Source of the DNA: Celeribacter baekdonensis B30
Lineage (GTDB): Bacteria; Pseudomonadota; Alphaproteobacteria; Rhodobacterales; Rhodobacteraceae
NCBI RefSeq assembly: GCF_000299875.1
Contig: NZ_AMRK01000003.1
Coordinates: forward strand, 372,001-436,000
Reading direction: 5' to 3'
DNA length: 64,000 nucleotides
Shown: piece after piece, positions 9,586 through 19,993 of the stretch
How the letters are laid out: every line of letters begins with the position of its first letter
Numbering within the stretch: the stretch's first letter is position 1
Made by a program: the position numbers and the translations under genes
Notes under the pieces: generated by a model
What the model was told of the DNA's origin: nothing
The model's database searches: none
The model's input: only the letters and a program-made list of their open reading frames with translations

Positions 9586-9698
9586 GGATTTCCCTCCCGT
9601 ATTTCGTCCCGTGCTTTCGGTCGGGACTGGAGGCAGGAAACAAAGGTCGCATATTTTAGCAAGGTATCAGATCATGCTTTAGAGGCACAGCAAGGGTC

Positions 9699-10943
9699 TC
9701 AACCGCGATACAATTCCGCCCGCACGCCGTGGCGCGCGAGTTTGTCGTAAAAGGTTTTACGTGGTAATTTCAATCCCTTCGCCGCCTCTGTGGCATTGCC
9801 GCCGTGGCGTTGCAGTGCGGCGATCAAAAGCGAACGTTCGACTTGCGCCAATTGTTCGGCCAGTCCCAATTCGTCCTCTTGCGCCTCGCCTTCGGACAAG
9901 CCCATGGCAAAGCGCATCGCTGCATTCATCAGGCTGCGCGCATTGCCCGGCCAATCCTGTGCAATCAGGTTGGAAATCACCTCGGGCGTGATCTCCGGCA
10001 CCGGCAGGTCGGATTGCTCGCAAGCAATATCAACGTAATGACGAAACAAGGTCGGGATGTCTTCGCGCCGTTCGCGCAGAGGCGGAATGCGGATCACCGC
10101 CGCCTCAAGCCGGTAAAACAGATCGGGCGAAAACGTCCCTTCAATGGTCTCATGGCGCAGATCGGCATAGGTGCCCGCAATCAGGCGCGGGCGATCATGG
10201 CCTTCGAGCAGCTCCAAAAGCGCGAATTGCGCCGGACGCGACAGGGCGACGATTTCATCCAAAAATACCGAACCATCCTTGGCGGCGTCAAAGGCGGCGG
10301 CGAGGCTTTCGGGGGTTTGCGACACGGCTGGAAATTTCAAAAACGGCGCCATGGAGCCCGCCGAGAGCAAATGCACCACCTCGGCCATTTTCGCGGTGCC
10401 CACGCCCGGCTCGCCCGTGACCAACACATCGGCGGCGGAGCGCGCCACCGCGCGGGCCTCTTCGCGCATCCGCTTGGAGAACTCGGAGGTGCCGCGCAAC
10501 AGCCGTGCGGCGGCATCGCCTTGGGCCACTTGCCGTTTCAACCGCCGGTTTTCCAACACCAGCGCGCGGGTTTTCAGCGCCTTTTCGACCACGGCAATCA
10601 AGTCTTTCGGGGCGCAGGGTTTTTCCAAAAAATCAAAAGCCCCAGACGAGATGCCGCGCACCGCCATCGGCACATCGCCCTCCCCCGTCAGCAAGATCAC
10701 CGGCAATTCCGCATCGACCGATTGGGCGAACTCCAATAAGGCAAAGCCGTCTTTGCCGGGCATCCGAATGTCGGATACGATCACCCCCTCAAAGCGGGGC
10801 GTGATGTGATCTTTAGCCTCGATATAGCTGCCCGCCAGGGTCGGCACGAGATGGGCCAGCTCCAGCGTCTGCCCCAGGGCCTCACGCACCGAAGCGTCAT
10901 CATCGACCAATAAAACCCGTTCCACGCGCCCTGCCCGGTTCAT
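9699..10943 (-). CDS. dctD: DctD-like response regulator with degenerate AAA+ domain
   Basis: The 414-residue protein has a receiver domain (phosphoacceptor Asp58 in VSDIRMPG), an AAA+-like middle domain and a Fis-type helix-turn-helix at the C-terminus (GGNATEAAKGLKLPRKTFYDKL). The Walker A motif reads GEPGVGT with Thr183 in place of the essential lysine. The stretch that should carry the GAFTGA loop is missing: only about 24 residues separate position 200 from Walker B (SVFLDEI, 225-231). It therefore probably cannot remodel sigma-54 holoenzyme and may act by binding DNA near a sigma-70 promoter. It overlaps dctB by four bases and presumably controls dctP, dctQ and dctM. Confidence 0.85.
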   Translation of the reverse strand: MNRAGRVERVLLVDDDASVREALGQTLELAHLVPTLAGSYIEAKDHITPRFEGVIVSDIRMPGKDGFALLEFAQSVDAELPVILLTGEGDVPMAVRGISSGAFDFLEKPCAPKDLIAVVEKALKTRALVLENRRLKRQVAQGDAAARLLRGTSEFSKRMREEARAVARSAADVLVTGEPGVGTAKMAEVVHLLSAGSMAPFLKFPAVSQTPESLAAAFDAAKDGSVFLDEIVALSRPAQFALLELLEGHDRPRLIAGTYADLRHETIEGTFSPDLFYRLEAAVIRIPPLRERREDIPTLFRHYVDIACEQSDLPVPEITPEVISNLIAQDWPGNARSLMNAAMRFAMGLSEGEAQEDELGLAEQLAQVERSLLIAALQRHGGNATEAAKGLKLPRKTFYDKLARHGVRAELYRG

Positions 10944-12754
10944 TCATCCGCCTCCTGTGCCAGTGTCAAACCTGCTGTCAAACGTGCCGGGATCAATTCG
11001 ATGGTGAAAATCGCCCCCTTCGGCGGATGCCCCTCTTGGGCGCGATTGGCGCCGCGAATGCGCCCGCCGAAAGATTGGATCAAGCCGTAAGAAATCGACA
11101 GGCCCAACCCCATGCCCTCGGACGCGCCGACCTCTTTGGTGGTGTAGAACGGATCAAAGATTTTGTCCGGCTCGGCGATGCCCGGCCCGGTGTCGGCCAC
11201 AGTCAGCCGGGTGGGTGTGACTCCCGCCTGGCCCGCAAATATGCGAATCTCAATCCGTTTATCAGGACTGTCCGACATCGCGTCCACCGCATTGGACAAC
11301 AGGTTCATCACCACCTGTTGCAACCGCACCTCGCCGCCTCGCACCCAGACCGGTTCCCCCGGCGTCCAGTCCAAAGTGACCCCCGCCCGCGCGACCTTGC
11401 CCATGGTCATTTCCAACGCCGCCTCGACCACTGCGGTCAGTTCGACATTGGTGATGGTCTCGGATTCTTGTCTGGCAAAGGCGCGCAGGTTTTTGATGAT
11501 CCGGCCCATGCGGCGCGCCAGTTCGGAAATCCGGCCCAGATTTTCCGCCGCCTTGGCCGCATTGTCGCGCTCTAAAAACGCCTGTGCATTCTCGGCAAAG
11601 GACCGGATCGCCATCAGCGGCTGGTTCAATTCGTGGCTGATCCCCGCCGACATTTCGCCCAGGGCCGAAAGTTTCCCGGCCTGCACCAAATCGGCTTGGA
11701 CGCGTTTGAGGCGGGCTTCGGCCTCAAGCCGCTCTGTGACCTCGCGGGTCAGGTCGCGGTTGGCGATTTCCAGGGCCTGGGTGCGGGTCGCCACACGGGC
11801 CTCCAGCCGTGTGTTGGCCTCGGCCAAGGTGCGTCTGCGTTCACGGGCGAAAAACCAAAACGTCGCAAAGACCAAAGCCAGCGCCGACGCCATCCCGGCC
11901 TGAAGGCTTGAGAGCGCGATCACCGGTTTGAGATCCATCAGCAATTCGGCCTCCAAGCCGACGACCGGCAGGGGCTGGGTGATGTGCAGCGCGGGCGAGG
12001 GAATATAGGGCCCGGCCTCATGCAACCAAAGATCATGGCCCGAAATCTGACGGCGCGCGGTGACCGGCATCGGCCCGGCCAAGCCGCCACGCAGCACCAA
12101 TTCGGAACGGTTGGACACGAAGACCACGCCATAGTCATCGGTGAAATAGATCGCCGAGGGTTCGGTCGGCCAGCCCCATTCCAACAGGCCGATGTTGACG
12201 TTGACGATCACGGCGGCGCGGGCCGGGCCGCCCGGATCAAAAACCGGGGCGGCAAACACATAGCGGCGCTGCTGGTCGGTATCGACAAAATGCGCCACGC
12301 CCAACGCTCCGCTCATGGCACGGTTAAAGGCGGCTTGAGCCCCTTTGGGCAGAGTCTGTTCGCCCGCCGCGGCCAAAACAGTCCCATCGCGGGCCACCAA
12401 CATCAACGAATGCGCGCCGGTTTTATCCGCCAGATTTTGCAACACATCGGTGGCGGCGCGGGCGACGTCCGCAGATTGATCGGGGCTGAGCGCCCGCGCC
12501 CAAACAGTGGGGTGATCCGACAGGAACACCGCCAATTCGCGGTAGCGTTGCAGGCCCGTGGTCAACCGATCCGAGGCCAAGGCCAAATCAGATGCGCCCC
12601 GTGCAGACGCCTGATCCAACCCCGCCCGAAAACTCAGACCAAAGACCAAAAGCCCAAAGGCCACGACAGCGACGAACATCCCCAACGCCCAAGACAGGCG
12701 GGGGTGGACCGGGGGGGAGGCCGGATCAAGGGCTGGGGTATGCTCTGTGGTCAT
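10940..12754 (-). CDS. dctB: C4-dicarboxylate sensor histidine kinase DctB
   Basis: The sensor kinase has about 604 residues from the ATG at 12754. A TTG 17 codons upstream is also in frame but gives an unlikely N-terminus. A first TM segment (about residues 22-43) precedes a periplasmic double-PAS sensor of about 240 residues, a second TM helix (MASALALVFATFWFF), a coiled coil, and the HisKA/HATPase core. The phosphorylated His lies in SALGEMSAGISHELNQPL; the N box is NLLSNAVDAM and the G box GLGLSISYG. In DctB of known organisms the PAS domain binds succinate, fumarate or malate. It is first in the dct unit and translationally coupled to dctD. Confidence 0.9.
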   Translation of the reverse strand: MTTEHTPALDPASPPVHPRLSWALGMFVAVVAFGLLVFGLSFRAGLDQASARGASDLALASDRLTTGLQRYRELAVFLSDHPTVWARALSPDQSADVARAATDVLQNLADKTGAHSLMLVARDGTVLAAAGEQTLPKGAQAAFNRAMSGALGVAHFVDTDQQRRYVFAAPVFDPGGPARAAVIVNVNIGLLEWGWPTEPSAIYFTDDYGVVFVSNRSELVLRGGLAGPMPVTARRQISGHDLWLHEAGPYIPSPALHITQPLPVVGLEAELLMDLKPVIALSSLQAGMASALALVFATFWFFARERRRTLAEANTRLEARVATRTQALEIANRDLTREVTERLEAEARLKRVQADLVQAGKLSALGEMSAGISHELNQPLMAIRSFAENAQAFLERDNAAKAAENLGRISELARRMGRIIKNLRAFARQESETITNVELTAVVEAALEMTMGKVARAGVTLDWTPGEPVWVRGGEVRLQQVVMNLLSNAVDAMSDSPDKRIEIRIFAGQAGVTPTRLTVADTGPGIAEPDKIFDPFYTTKEVGASEGMGLGLSISYGLIQSFGGRIRGANRAQEGHPPKGAIFTIELIPARLTAGLTLAQEADE

Positions 12755-12857
12755 CTGAACCGAGAGTAGAAAACCTGTCTTGCAAAGGAAAGCGGTTCCC
12801 GACAAGTTCGCGCCATGAAAAACAGACCCTGAAAAACAGACCGCGAAAACATAAACA

Positions 12858-14042
12858 ATGAAAAAACTCAGCTGCGACCCCGCCGACCCCGGTTTTGTCC
12901 AAAATCCTTATCCGTTTTACGATCACCTGCGTGAGGCGGGTCGCATGGTGTGGTGGGAGGACTTGGGCCTTCCGGTGATTGCGGGCTATGATGGCGTGTC
13001 GATGGCGCTGCGTGACGCGCGGTTTGGCCGCGAGGCGCCAAGCGGGTTTGAGCCCGACATCCCGGTGCATCTGCGCCCGTTTTATGACATCGAAGACCAT
13101 TCGATGTTGGAGCTTGAGGGCGACCGGCACAAGCGGTTGCGCGGGCTGGTGCTGCGGGCGTTTACGTCCCGGCGGATCAAGGGCTTGGTGCCCGATCTGG
13201 AAGAGATCACCAATGATTTGATTGACCACTTCCCGCAAGATGCGGATTTTGACCTGTTGCCCGCCTTTTGCAAAATGGTGCCGGTGCGGATTATTTGTCG
13301 GCTTTTGGGCGTGCCCGAAGCGATGAGCGAACAGCTTTTGGGGTGGTCCAACGCCATGGTCGCGGTCTACACGCCGGGGCGCACGATTGAGATCGAGAGG
13401 GCGGCGGCAACCGCCGCCACCGAGTTTGCCGCCTTTATGCGCGGCTATGTTGACGAGCGCCGGTCCAGCCCCGCCGACGATCTGATCACCAGTCTGATTG
13501 CCGCCGAGGAAGAGGGTGAGAAACTGTCAACCGATGAGTTGATCACCACCTGTATCCTGTTGCTCAATGCCGGGCATGAGGCGACGGTGCACAGTCTTGG
13601 CATCGCGGTGAAGACCCTGCTTGAACATCACACCCCGCGTGAGATGATCATGGACGGGCGCATTGACGGGGTGATCGAAGAGGTGATCCGCTTTGATCCG
13701 CCGCTGCATCTGTTCCAACGCTGGGTCTACGAGGACACCACGTTTTTGGGCCAAGCGTTGAAACGCGGCGACAAGATCGGGCTTTTGCTCGGCGCGGCGG
13801 GGCGTGATGATGACGCGTGGGACGATCCTAATGTGTTTGATCCGACCCGTCCGGTGAAACAAAACATGGCCTTTGGCGCCGGTATTCATTTTTGCGTCGG
13901 CGCCCCCTTGGCGCGGCTTGAATTGCGGGTGGCCCTGCCGATCCTGTTTGCCCGCTGCCCCAACCTGCGCCTGCTTGAGGTGCCGCGCTATGCCCAGACC
14001 TGGCATTTTCATGGGCTGGAACGGCTCATGGTACGAACCTGA
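12858..14042 (+). CDS. Cytochrome P450
   Basis: This is a 394-residue soluble bacterial class I P450. The I-helix oxygen-activation motif is AGHEAT, the ExxR motif lies in EEVIRFDP, and the heme-binding loop is FGAGIHFCVG with Cys346 as axial ligand. It would need a ferredoxin and ferredoxin reductase, neither of which is next to it. The substrate cannot be told from sequence. It is transcribed away from dctB across 103 bases and ends 51 bases before trpC, in the same direction. With the dct genes it forms the block that separates trpGD from trpC. Confidence 0.92.
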   Translation: MKKLSCDPADPGFVQNPYPFYDHLREAGRMVWWEDLGLPVIAGYDGVSMALRDARFGREAPSGFEPDIPVHLRPFYDIEDHSMLELEGDRHKRLRGLVLRAFTSRRIKGLVPDLEEITNDLIDHFPQDADFDLLPAFCKMVPVRIICRLLGVPEAMSEQLLGWSNAMVAVYTPGRTIEIERAAATAATEFAAFMRGYVDERRSSPADDLITSLIAAEEEGEKLSTDELITTCILLLNAGHEATVHSLGIAVKTLLEHHTPREMIMDGRIDGVIEEVIRFDPPLHLFQRWVYEDTTFLGQALKRGDKIGLLLGAAGRDDDAWDDPNVFDPTRPVKQNMAFGAGIHFCVGAPLARLELRVALPILFARCPNLRLLEVPRYAQTWHFHGLERLMVRT

Positions 14043-14093
14043 TGGCGCGTTTGACATCTTTCCTTTGATCCCAACCCAAGGTATCCCTGCCCC

Positions 14094-14900
14094 ATGGCAA
14101 CCGTACTCGATAAAATCAAAGCCTATAAACTCGAAGAGGTGGCTGCGGCAAAGACCGCCGTGCCGCTCTCGGAGTTGGAGGCGACAGCCAAGACCCAAAG
14201 CCCCGTGCGCGGCTTTGGCTTGGCGCTGCAACAGGCCGCCACAACCGGCTATGGGTTGATCGCGGAGGTCAAAAAGGCCTCCCCCTCCAAGGGCTTGATC
14301 CGGCCGGATTTCGATCCGCCCAGCATCGCGCGCGCCTATGAGGCGGGTGGCGCAACCTGCCTGTCGGTGCTGACCGACACGCCGTCCTTCCAAGGCGCAC
14401 CGGAGTTTTTGGTGCAAGCCCGCGCGGCGGTGTCCCTACCCGTCTTGCGCAAGGATTTCATGTATGACCCGTATCAGATCACCGAGGCCCGCGCTTGGGG
14501 GGCAGATGCGATCCTGATCATCATGGCCTCGGTGTCCGACGCGCAAGCGGTTGAGTTGGAAGATGCCGCTTTTGCATGGGGCATGGATGTGTTGGTCGAG
14601 GTGCATGACGCCGAGGAATTGGAACGGGCACAGGTGTTGAAATCGCCGCTTCTGGGCATCAACAACCGCAATCTTAAGACCTTTGAAACCACATTGGACA
14701 CCACCCGCATGCTCTCCAAACTCGCGCCGCCCGAGCGCACACTAGTCTGCGAAAGTGGGTTGTTCACCCCCGAAGATTTGGCCGACATGGCAGGATATGG
14801 CGCGCGCTGTTTCCTCATTGGCGAAAGCCTGATGCGGCAAGACGATGTCGAGGCCGCCACCCGCGCGCTTTTGGCCAACCCAGCCCCAGCCACGCTGTAA
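14094..14900 (+). CDS. trpC: Indole-3-glycerol phosphate synthase TrpC
   Basis: TrpC closes the indole ring, converting CdRP to indole-3-glycerol phosphate. The 268-residue protein is a (beta/alpha)8 barrel with the conserved segments [13 protein letters not shown] (catalytic Lys), [14 protein letters not shown] (catalytic Lys), [12 protein letters not shown] and LVCESGLF. It is followed 13 bases later by moaC. This linkage of trpC to moaC, moeA and lexA is common in Rhodobacterales. The upstream trpD partner is 9.1 kb away. Confidence 0.95.
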   Translation: MATVLDKIKAYKLEEVAAAKTAVPLSELEATAKTQSPVRGFGLALQQAATTGYGLIAEVKKASPSKGLIRPDFDPPSIARAYEAGGATCLSVLTDTPSFQGAPEFLVQARAAVSLPVLRKDFMYDPYQITEARAWGADAILIIMASVSDAQAVELEDAAFAWGMDVLVEVHDAEELERAQVLKSPLLGINNRNLKTFETTLDTTRMLSKLAPPERTLVCESGLFTPEDLADMAGYGARCFLIGESLMRQDDVEAATRALLANPAPATL

Positions 14901-14913
14901 CGGAGGCGCGCTT

Positions 14914-15393
14914 ATGGCCGAACTCACCCATTTTGACGACTCTGGCAACGCCCATATGGTCGATGTTTCCGGCAAAGCGGTCACGGATCGTTTGGCCGTG
15001 GCGGAGTCTTCGGTCACGATGACGCCTGAGACGTTGGCCTTGGTCGTGCAAGGCACGGCGAAAAAGGGCGATGTGTTGGGTGTCGCACGGCTTGCGGGCA
15101 TCATGGCGGCGAAAAAGACCGCTGATCTGATCCCTTTGTGCCATCCTTTGCCGATCACCAAAGTGACCTTGGATTTGACCCCTGACGAGACCCTACCCGG
15201 CGTGCGCATCCGCGCCACGGTGAAAACATCGGGGCAAACCGGCGTGGAAATGGAGGCGCTCACCGCCGCCTCGATTGCCGCCTTGACCATCTACGACATG
15301 CTCAAAGCCGCCGAAAAAGGCATGGAAATCGGGCCAACTCGATTGCTGCGCAAAGAGGGTGGAAAATCCGGGGTGTATGAGGCGGGTCAATGA
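14914..15393 (+). CDS. moaC: Cyclic pyranopterin monophosphate synthase MoaC
   Basis: MoaC converts the MoaA product to cyclic pyranopterin monophosphate, an early step of molybdenum cofactor synthesis. The 159-residue protein starts at 14914 ([19 protein letters not shown]), seven bases after GGAGG. Conserved segments include [10 protein letters not shown] and [19 protein letters not shown]. The stop overlaps the moeA start (ATGA). The window contains a Moco enzyme, SoxC, that would use the product. Confidence 0.95.
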   Translation: MAELTHFDDSGNAHMVDVSGKAVTDRLAVAESSVTMTPETLALVVQGTAKKGDVLGVARLAGIMAAKKTADLIPLCHPLPITKVTLDLTPDETLPGVRIRATVKTSGQTGVEMEALTAASIAALTIYDMLKAAEKGMEIGPTRLLRKEGGKSGVYEAGQ

Positions 15394-16562
15394 TTTCTGT
15401 CGCGGAAGCACTCGACAAAATCTTTGCCCTGTGCAGCCCACTTGAGCTGGAAACCGTGCCGCTGCGCCACGCCCATGGCCGCGTCTTGGCCGAGGATGCC
15501 GTGGCCAAACGCGACCAGCCGCCCTTTGCCTCTTCGGCGATGGATGGCTACGGGGTGTTGGACCTTGATGTGCCCGTGGGGGCGCAGTTCACCGTTGTCG
15601 GTGAATCCGCCGCAGGTCACGGGTTTGACGGCACGTTGTCCAAAGGCTGCGCCATACGCATTTTCACTGGCGCGCCGGTGCCTGAGGGCGTCACCCGCGT
15701 GATCATCCAAGAGGACGTGACGCGCGAGGGCGATGTCATCACCGTCACCGAGACCTTGTCAGAGAACACCAACATCCGCCCCCTTGGCGGCGATTTTCGC
15801 GTCGGTGACCGGGTCACGGCCCCGCGCCGCCTGAGCGCGCAAGATGTGGCGCTTTTGGCCGCGATGAACATTCCCGAGGTCCGCGTCAGCCGCCGCCCCG
15901 TCGTGGCCCTGATCGCCACGGGCGACGAATTGGTCATGCCGGGCGAAACGCCTGGGCCGTCGCAAATCATCGCCTCGAATTCTTTCGGCTTGGCCGCGAT
16001 GATCGAAGAGGCCGGCGGGATCGCGCGGATGTTGCCCATCGCGCCCGACAATGAGACCGCGTTGCGCGCAACGTTTGAGTTGGCCCAAGGCGCGGATGCG
16101 ATCGTCAGCATCGGCGGAGCCTCGGTGGGCGATCATGATTTGGTTGGCAAGGTCGCCGCTGACATGGGCTTGGATCGGGCGTTTTACAAAGTGGCGATGC
16201 GGCCCGGCAAACCTTTGATGGCGGGGCGGTTGAACGGGGCTTTGATGATCGGCCTGCCGGGCAATCCGGTGTCCTCTTTGGTCACGGCCAAGCTGTTTTT
16301 GATCCCCGCACTCTGCGCAATGCAAGGCCTGCCCGCCGCCCCTGCCCCGCACCATAAAGCCCCGCTTTTACAGGATATTTCCTCAAACGGTCCGCGGGCT
16401 CATTATATGCGGGCGCGGCTTGAAACCGGCGGCATTCGCCCCTTTGAGCGCCAAGACAGCTCGCTGATGTCGATCCTGTCCTCGGCCAATGTGCTTTTGG
16501 TCCGCCCGCCGCTTGATCCGGCGCGCATATGCGGAGAAATCGTCACCTATATTGCGCTCTGA
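15390..16562 (+). CDS. moeA: Molybdopterin molybdotransferase MoeA
   Basis: MoeA inserts molybdate into adenylylated molybdopterin, the last step of Moco synthesis. The 390-residue length is normal. Recognisable segments are the N-terminal [22 protein letters not shown], and the substrate loop [11 protein letters not shown] with GLPGNPVSS. It is translationally coupled to moaC. No terminator is visible after it; 387 noncoding bases containing the lexA control region follow. Confidence 0.95.
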   Translation: MISVAEALDKIFALCSPLELETVPLRHAHGRVLAEDAVAKRDQPPFASSAMDGYGVLDLDVPVGAQFTVVGESAAGHGFDGTLSKGCAIRIFTGAPVPEGVTRVIIQEDVTREGDVITVTETLSENTNIRPLGGDFRVGDRVTAPRRLSAQDVALLAAMNIPEVRVSRRPVVALIATGDELVMPGETPGPSQIIASNSFGLAAMIEEAGGIARMLPIAPDNETALRATFELAQGADAIVSIGGASVGDHDLVGKVAADMGLDRAFYKVAMRPGKPLMAGRLNGALMIGLPGNPVSSLVTAKLFLIPALCAMQGLPAAPAPHHKAPLLQDISSNGPRAHYMRARLETGGIRPFERQDSSLMSILSSANVLLVRPPLDPARICGEIVTYIAL

Positions 16563-16949
16563 ATTTTACTCAGGCGCCTTTTGATAAAATTTTCCAAATC
16601 GACCGTACGTTTTAACGCCGAATTAACCAAGCTCCCATCTTCTCTCCGCAACAGGCCCAAAGCCGCGCGGTCCAAAAGGAGAGGAACGTTGACACATTTC
16701 GGGAACGACGGTAGAACATTATTAGAACATGGTGCAAAACCCGTCTGGGGACTCGCGGACAATGGCGGACCTGTCGCCTTTGGACAAAAGGGCCAGATTG
16801 GGCGTAATGACCAATTAACGATGCGGATTTCGGGCGTGATCCCGTCCGTGCCGGTGCATTGGGTCAAAACGCTTTCGGGGGATGCCGTGACCCACGGCCC
16901 GATCCAATCGGGACCAAACGATCCCGAACCGGGGAAGAGGACCGAGCAG
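16563..16949 (+). other. Long intergenic leader of lexA
   Basis: These 387 bases hold the lexA promoter and SOS operator (16689-16728) and about 220 bases of leader. The lexA frame stays open upstream to 16581, but LexA proteins begin at [10 protein letters not shown], so I treat the extension as untranslated. I see no other gene here. Confidence 0.55.
16689..16728 (+). promoter_or_regulatory. lexA promoter with triple GAAC SOS operator
   Basis: GAAC occurs at 16703, 16714 and 16725, each separated by exactly seven bases. On the other strand this is GTTC-N7-GTTC-N7-GTTC, the alphaproteobacterial LexA box in two overlapping copies. A sigma-70 promoter overlaps it: TTGACA at 16689-16694, a 17-base spacer and TAGAAC at 16712-16717. 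LexA bound here would cover the -10 element, which fits autorepression. Confidence 0.85.
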
Positions 16950-17663
16950 ATGCTGACACGCAAACAACTCCAGCTGTTGGAATTTATCAACACGCGGATG
17001 CACAAGGACGGCGTACCACCCTCCTTTGATGAAATGAAAGAAGCGCTGGATCTGCGCTCGAAATCGGGCATTCACCGCTTGATCACCGCTTTGGAAGAGC
17101 GTGGATTTATTCGCCGCCTCGCCCACCGCGCCCGCGCTATCGAGATTGTGAAACTGCCCGAATCCATGGGGGGGCCATCGACCGCGCCGACCTCCGCCGG
17201 ATTTTCACCGCGCGTGATCGACGGCGACCACCCCAACAGCCCGCCGCCGAGCCATGCTTTGGATGTGGAGGTGGTCTCTGCGATCAACCTGCCGATCATG
17301 GGCAAAATTGCCGCGGGCGTGCCGATTGAAGCGGTCTCTGACGGGACGATGAACGTGGCTGTGCCGGGGTCAATGCTTTCCGGCCACGGCAATCACTATG
17401 CACTTGAAGTCAAAGGCGAATCCATGATCGAGGCCGGGATTAACCACGGCGATATTGTGGTCATCCGCGAGACCTCAAGTGCCAACAATGGCGACATCGT
17501 TGTGGCAATGGTCGAAGGCTATGAAACCACGCTCAAACGCTACAAACGCCAAGGCGATATGGTGGCTTTGGAGGCGGCGAACCCGGCCTTTGAAACCCGC
17601 GTATTGCCCGCCCATCAGGTCGAGGTACAGGGCAAACTTGTGGGCCTGATCCGCAGCTATTGA
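16950..17663 (+). CDS. lexA: SOS transcriptional repressor LexA
   Basis: LexA represses DNA-damage genes and is inactivated by RecA-stimulated self-cleavage. The 237-residue protein starts at [13 protein letters not shown]; the winged helix covers about residues 1-65. The cleavage bond is Ala122-Gly123 in GKIAAGVP, and the catalytic dyad is Ser158 (KGESM) and Lys196 (TTLKRY). The linker of about 40 residues is Ser/Pro rich, as in other alphaproteobacterial LexA proteins. It is controlled by its own operator about 220 bases upstream and ends at a hairpin at 17676-17713. Confidence 0.95.
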   Translation: MLTRKQLQLLEFINTRMHKDGVPPSFDEMKEALDLRSKSGIHRLITALEERGFIRRLAHRARAIEIVKLPESMGGPSTAPTSAGFSPRVIDGDHPNSPPPSHALDVEVVSAINLPIMGKIAAGVPIEAVSDGTMNVAVPGSMLSGHGNHYALEVKGESMIEAGINHGDIVVIRETSSANNGDIVVAMVEGYETTLKRYKRQGDMVALEAANPAFETRVLPAHQVEVQGKLVGLIRSY

Positions 17664-17675
17664 TCGCGCATTGCT

Positions 17676-17713
17676 AAAACCGCCATCAAAGTCCCCTTTG
17701 GTGGCGGTTTTTT
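17676..17713. terminator. Terminator between lexA and comEC
   Basis: AAAACCGCCA pairs with TGGCGGTTTT and is followed by six T residues on the plus strand. The A-rich left arm also gives a T run on the minus strand, so it can serve the convergent comEC gene. Confidence 0.8.
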
Positions 17714-17751
17714 ATGATTTCGTTTCCGTCATGTTTTTCGTTTCCGTCGGT

Positions 17752-19902
17752 TTATTGCCTGTTCGCCAAACGCACCGTATCGGGGGCAAACCGTGCTCCC
17801 AAAACCATGGGCGGTAATGCATCGCGCACCTCTCGCGCCTCGCCCCCGCGCGGCCCACGCAAGGCGGGCGTGTTCCAAAGGCGCACACCGGAGGTGGCAT
17901 AGGCCGTGCGCATCTCCACCGTCTCGCCCCGAGGCGAGAGCGCCAAAGCGCCGCTTTGACGTAGGAAACCAACATCCACCAAAAGACAGCCCTCCGGCAC
18001 TGCCTCCTGCCAAATCTGGTTGATCACCACGAAATCATGGTCGACACAGGCCCTGCGGGTGGCCTCCTGCCAGCCTCGTCCGCTGACATGGGCGATGCTC
18101 AGACCGGGCAGGTCCAAAACCGGCATATCGCGGGCGGCGGCCGTGATTTGATCGGCAAAATCGCCGTCATTCTCCAACCAGACAGAGGCGACAAAGCCCG
18201 CGCCTTTGGCTTTGTTCAGCACCCGCCCCTCGGCCCCGATCCGACCGATCAAACTGCCATCATCCGAGATCAAAATCGCCGGGCGATCCGCCATGAACCA
18301 AAGCACAAACCCGGCCAACACCGGCAAGATGCCCAAAAGCTGTCCACGCCCACGCCAAAGGATAACAAAAATCCCACCGATCGCGATGAGAGGCAAGGTC
18401 TCGGGCGGCGGGGCGGCAAGGTGACTGACCGCGCCGTCCCAGCCCGAGACCGTATGAGCCACCGCCAAAATCCACCGGATGCCACCGCCCATAATGGCAA
18501 GGGCAAGGCCTTGAAGCCCGAGGGGCGTCAGCAGGAGTGCTAAAATGGCGGCGGGCATGATCACAGCACCCATCATCGGCACGGAAATGACATTGGCCAA
18601 CAGGCCGAAATCCGCGATGCGATTGAAATGCGCGGCAGCAACCGGAGCGGTGGCGATCCCCGCCACGGCAGAGGACAGAACGACCGTGGCAATCCCGCGC
18701 AGCCAAGTGGGCCAGCCCGACATCAACCGCAATCGACGCACGATAGTGAAGACCGCGACAAGGGCGGTGGTGGCGGCAAAAGACATTTGAAACCCGGGTT
18801 CGGGCAGGACTTCGGGGCGCAACACGAGGATCAGAAGTGCGGCAATGGCGACGGCGCGTAAGGAAATGGCTTGGCGGTCCAACAGCACGGCGACAAGCAT
18901 GACCGAAACCATGACAAAAGCGCGTTCGGTGGCGACGTTGAAGCCAGAAAGCGCGAGGTAAAACAGACCTGCGGCCAAGGCACCGGAGGCGGCGATTTTC
19001 TTGAGCGGCCAAGTAAGTGCTGCGCCGGGAATCATGGCGAGGCAGAGGCGCAGGGCAAAGAACACGGACCCGGTCAAAAGCCCCATATGCAGACCTGAAA
19101 TCGCCAAGAGATGCGACAGGTTGGCCCCGCGCAGGGCCTCGGCCGTGTCCAAGGTGATGCCGGATCGGTCGCCGGTGAGGATGGCGGCGGCGAAGGCACC
19201 GGGTTGGCCGGGGATTTGGGATTGGAGCGCCGAGGACAGGGTTTGGCGCAGACGATGGACCCAAAGCGTGAGCGAGCGATCGGTGTCAGCGATGCGCAGG
19301 GCGGGCACGCGGGCGTAACCCACCGCCCCCAGTTTGTCGAACCAGGCCATGCGTTGAAACTCGAACGCGCCGGGTTCAGCGGGGCCGGAGGGCGGCGACA
19401 AATGGGCGGTCAGTGCAAGGCGCATACCGGGTTCGGGGGCGACAAAGCTTTGGTCGCCATACAGCGAAATACGGACCTTATAGGGCGTGCGGTCCGGGGA
19501 AAAGTTCCGCAACGTGACCCGATCCAAAGTCAGGCGCAGGGCGTCGGAGGCGGAGCGGTCGATATGGATCACCCGCCCCTCGACCGGGCCGTAATAGCGG
19601 AAGGTCAGCACCGGCTCAGCGACCATATGGCTGCGCAACCCTGCCGCGAAAAAACCCATTGAAACCGTCAGCATCGCGATCAACAGAGGGGCTACGCGCG
19701 GCGGGGTTTTGATCAGGGCCAAAAGGCCCAGGATGACCCCGGCGAGGATCACGCCCAGCAGGGTGACCGAGGGCTCCAGAGGTTGGGCGAAAAACACGCC
19801 AATGCCGATGCCGAAACACACGGGCAGCCAAAGGAAAAGCCGCCCGCGTTGCGCGTCGACGATATCGAGAGGCACCTGTGCAATGAGCGTGAAGAGGCGC
19901 AC
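17752..19902 (-). CDS. comEC: ComEC/Rec2-family DNA uptake channel protein
   Basis: This is a 716-residue polytopic membrane protein. An N-terminal DUF4131-type region is followed by the Competence domain (from [35 protein letters not shown], where the HLLAISGLH motif is diagnostic) and a degenerate C-terminal beta-lactamase-like region. ComEC carries single-stranded DNA across the inner membrane in natural transformation. Rhodobacterales also need competence proteins for taking up GTA-borne DNA, which makes its presence near a GTA lysis cassette of interest. The start is a GTG. It is convergent with lexA and divergent from gltX. Confidence 0.9.
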   Translation of the reverse strand: MRLFTLIAQVPLDIVDAQRGRLFLWLPVCFGIGIGVFFAQPLEPSVTLLGVILAGVILGLLALIKTPPRVAPLLIAMLTVSMGFFAAGLRSHMVAEPVLTFRYYGPVEGRVIHIDRSASDALRLTLDRVTLRNFSPDRTPYKVRISLYGDQSFVAPEPGMRLALTAHLSPPSGPAEPGAFEFQRMAWFDKLGAVGYARVPALRIADTDRSLTLWVHRLRQTLSSALQSQIPGQPGAFAAAILTGDRSGITLDTAEALRGANLSHLLAISGLHMGLLTGSVFFALRLCLAMIPGAALTWPLKKIAASGALAAGLFYLALSGFNVATERAFVMVSVMLVAVLLDRQAISLRAVAIAALLILVLRPEVLPEPGFQMSFAATTALVAVFTIVRRLRLMSGWPTWLRGIATVVLSSAVAGIATAPVAAAHFNRIADFGLLANVISVPMMGAVIMPAAILALLLTPLGLQGLALAIMGGGIRWILAVAHTVSGWDGAVSHLAAPPPETLPLIAIGGIFVILWRGRGQLLGILPVLAGFVLWFMADRPAILISDDGSLIGRIGAEGRVLNKAKGAGFVASVWLENDGDFADQITAAARDMPVLDLPGLSIAHVSGRGWQEATRRACVDHDFVVINQIWQEAVPEGCLLVDVGFLRQSGALALSPRGETVEMRTAYATSGVRLWNTPALRGPRGGEAREVRDALPPMVLGARFAPDTVRLANRQ

Positions 19903-19993
19903 CCTTGTTTCCCTATCCCCGTTCCCTTATTCCGTGCTCAACACCTGTCTGCCATCATGGCGCAATCTTGGTTACCAAAGGGTTAATTCTCGC

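Noticed and set aside
9586-9698. Sigma-54 promoter for dctP
   Set aside because: The best candidates have wrong spacing between the GG and GC elements, and the DctD homologue lacks the sigma-54 contact loop.
16581-16949. N-terminal extension of LexA
   Set aside because: The frame is open, but LexA proteins start at MLTRKQ, the promoter and operator lie inside the extension, and composition there is not protein-like.
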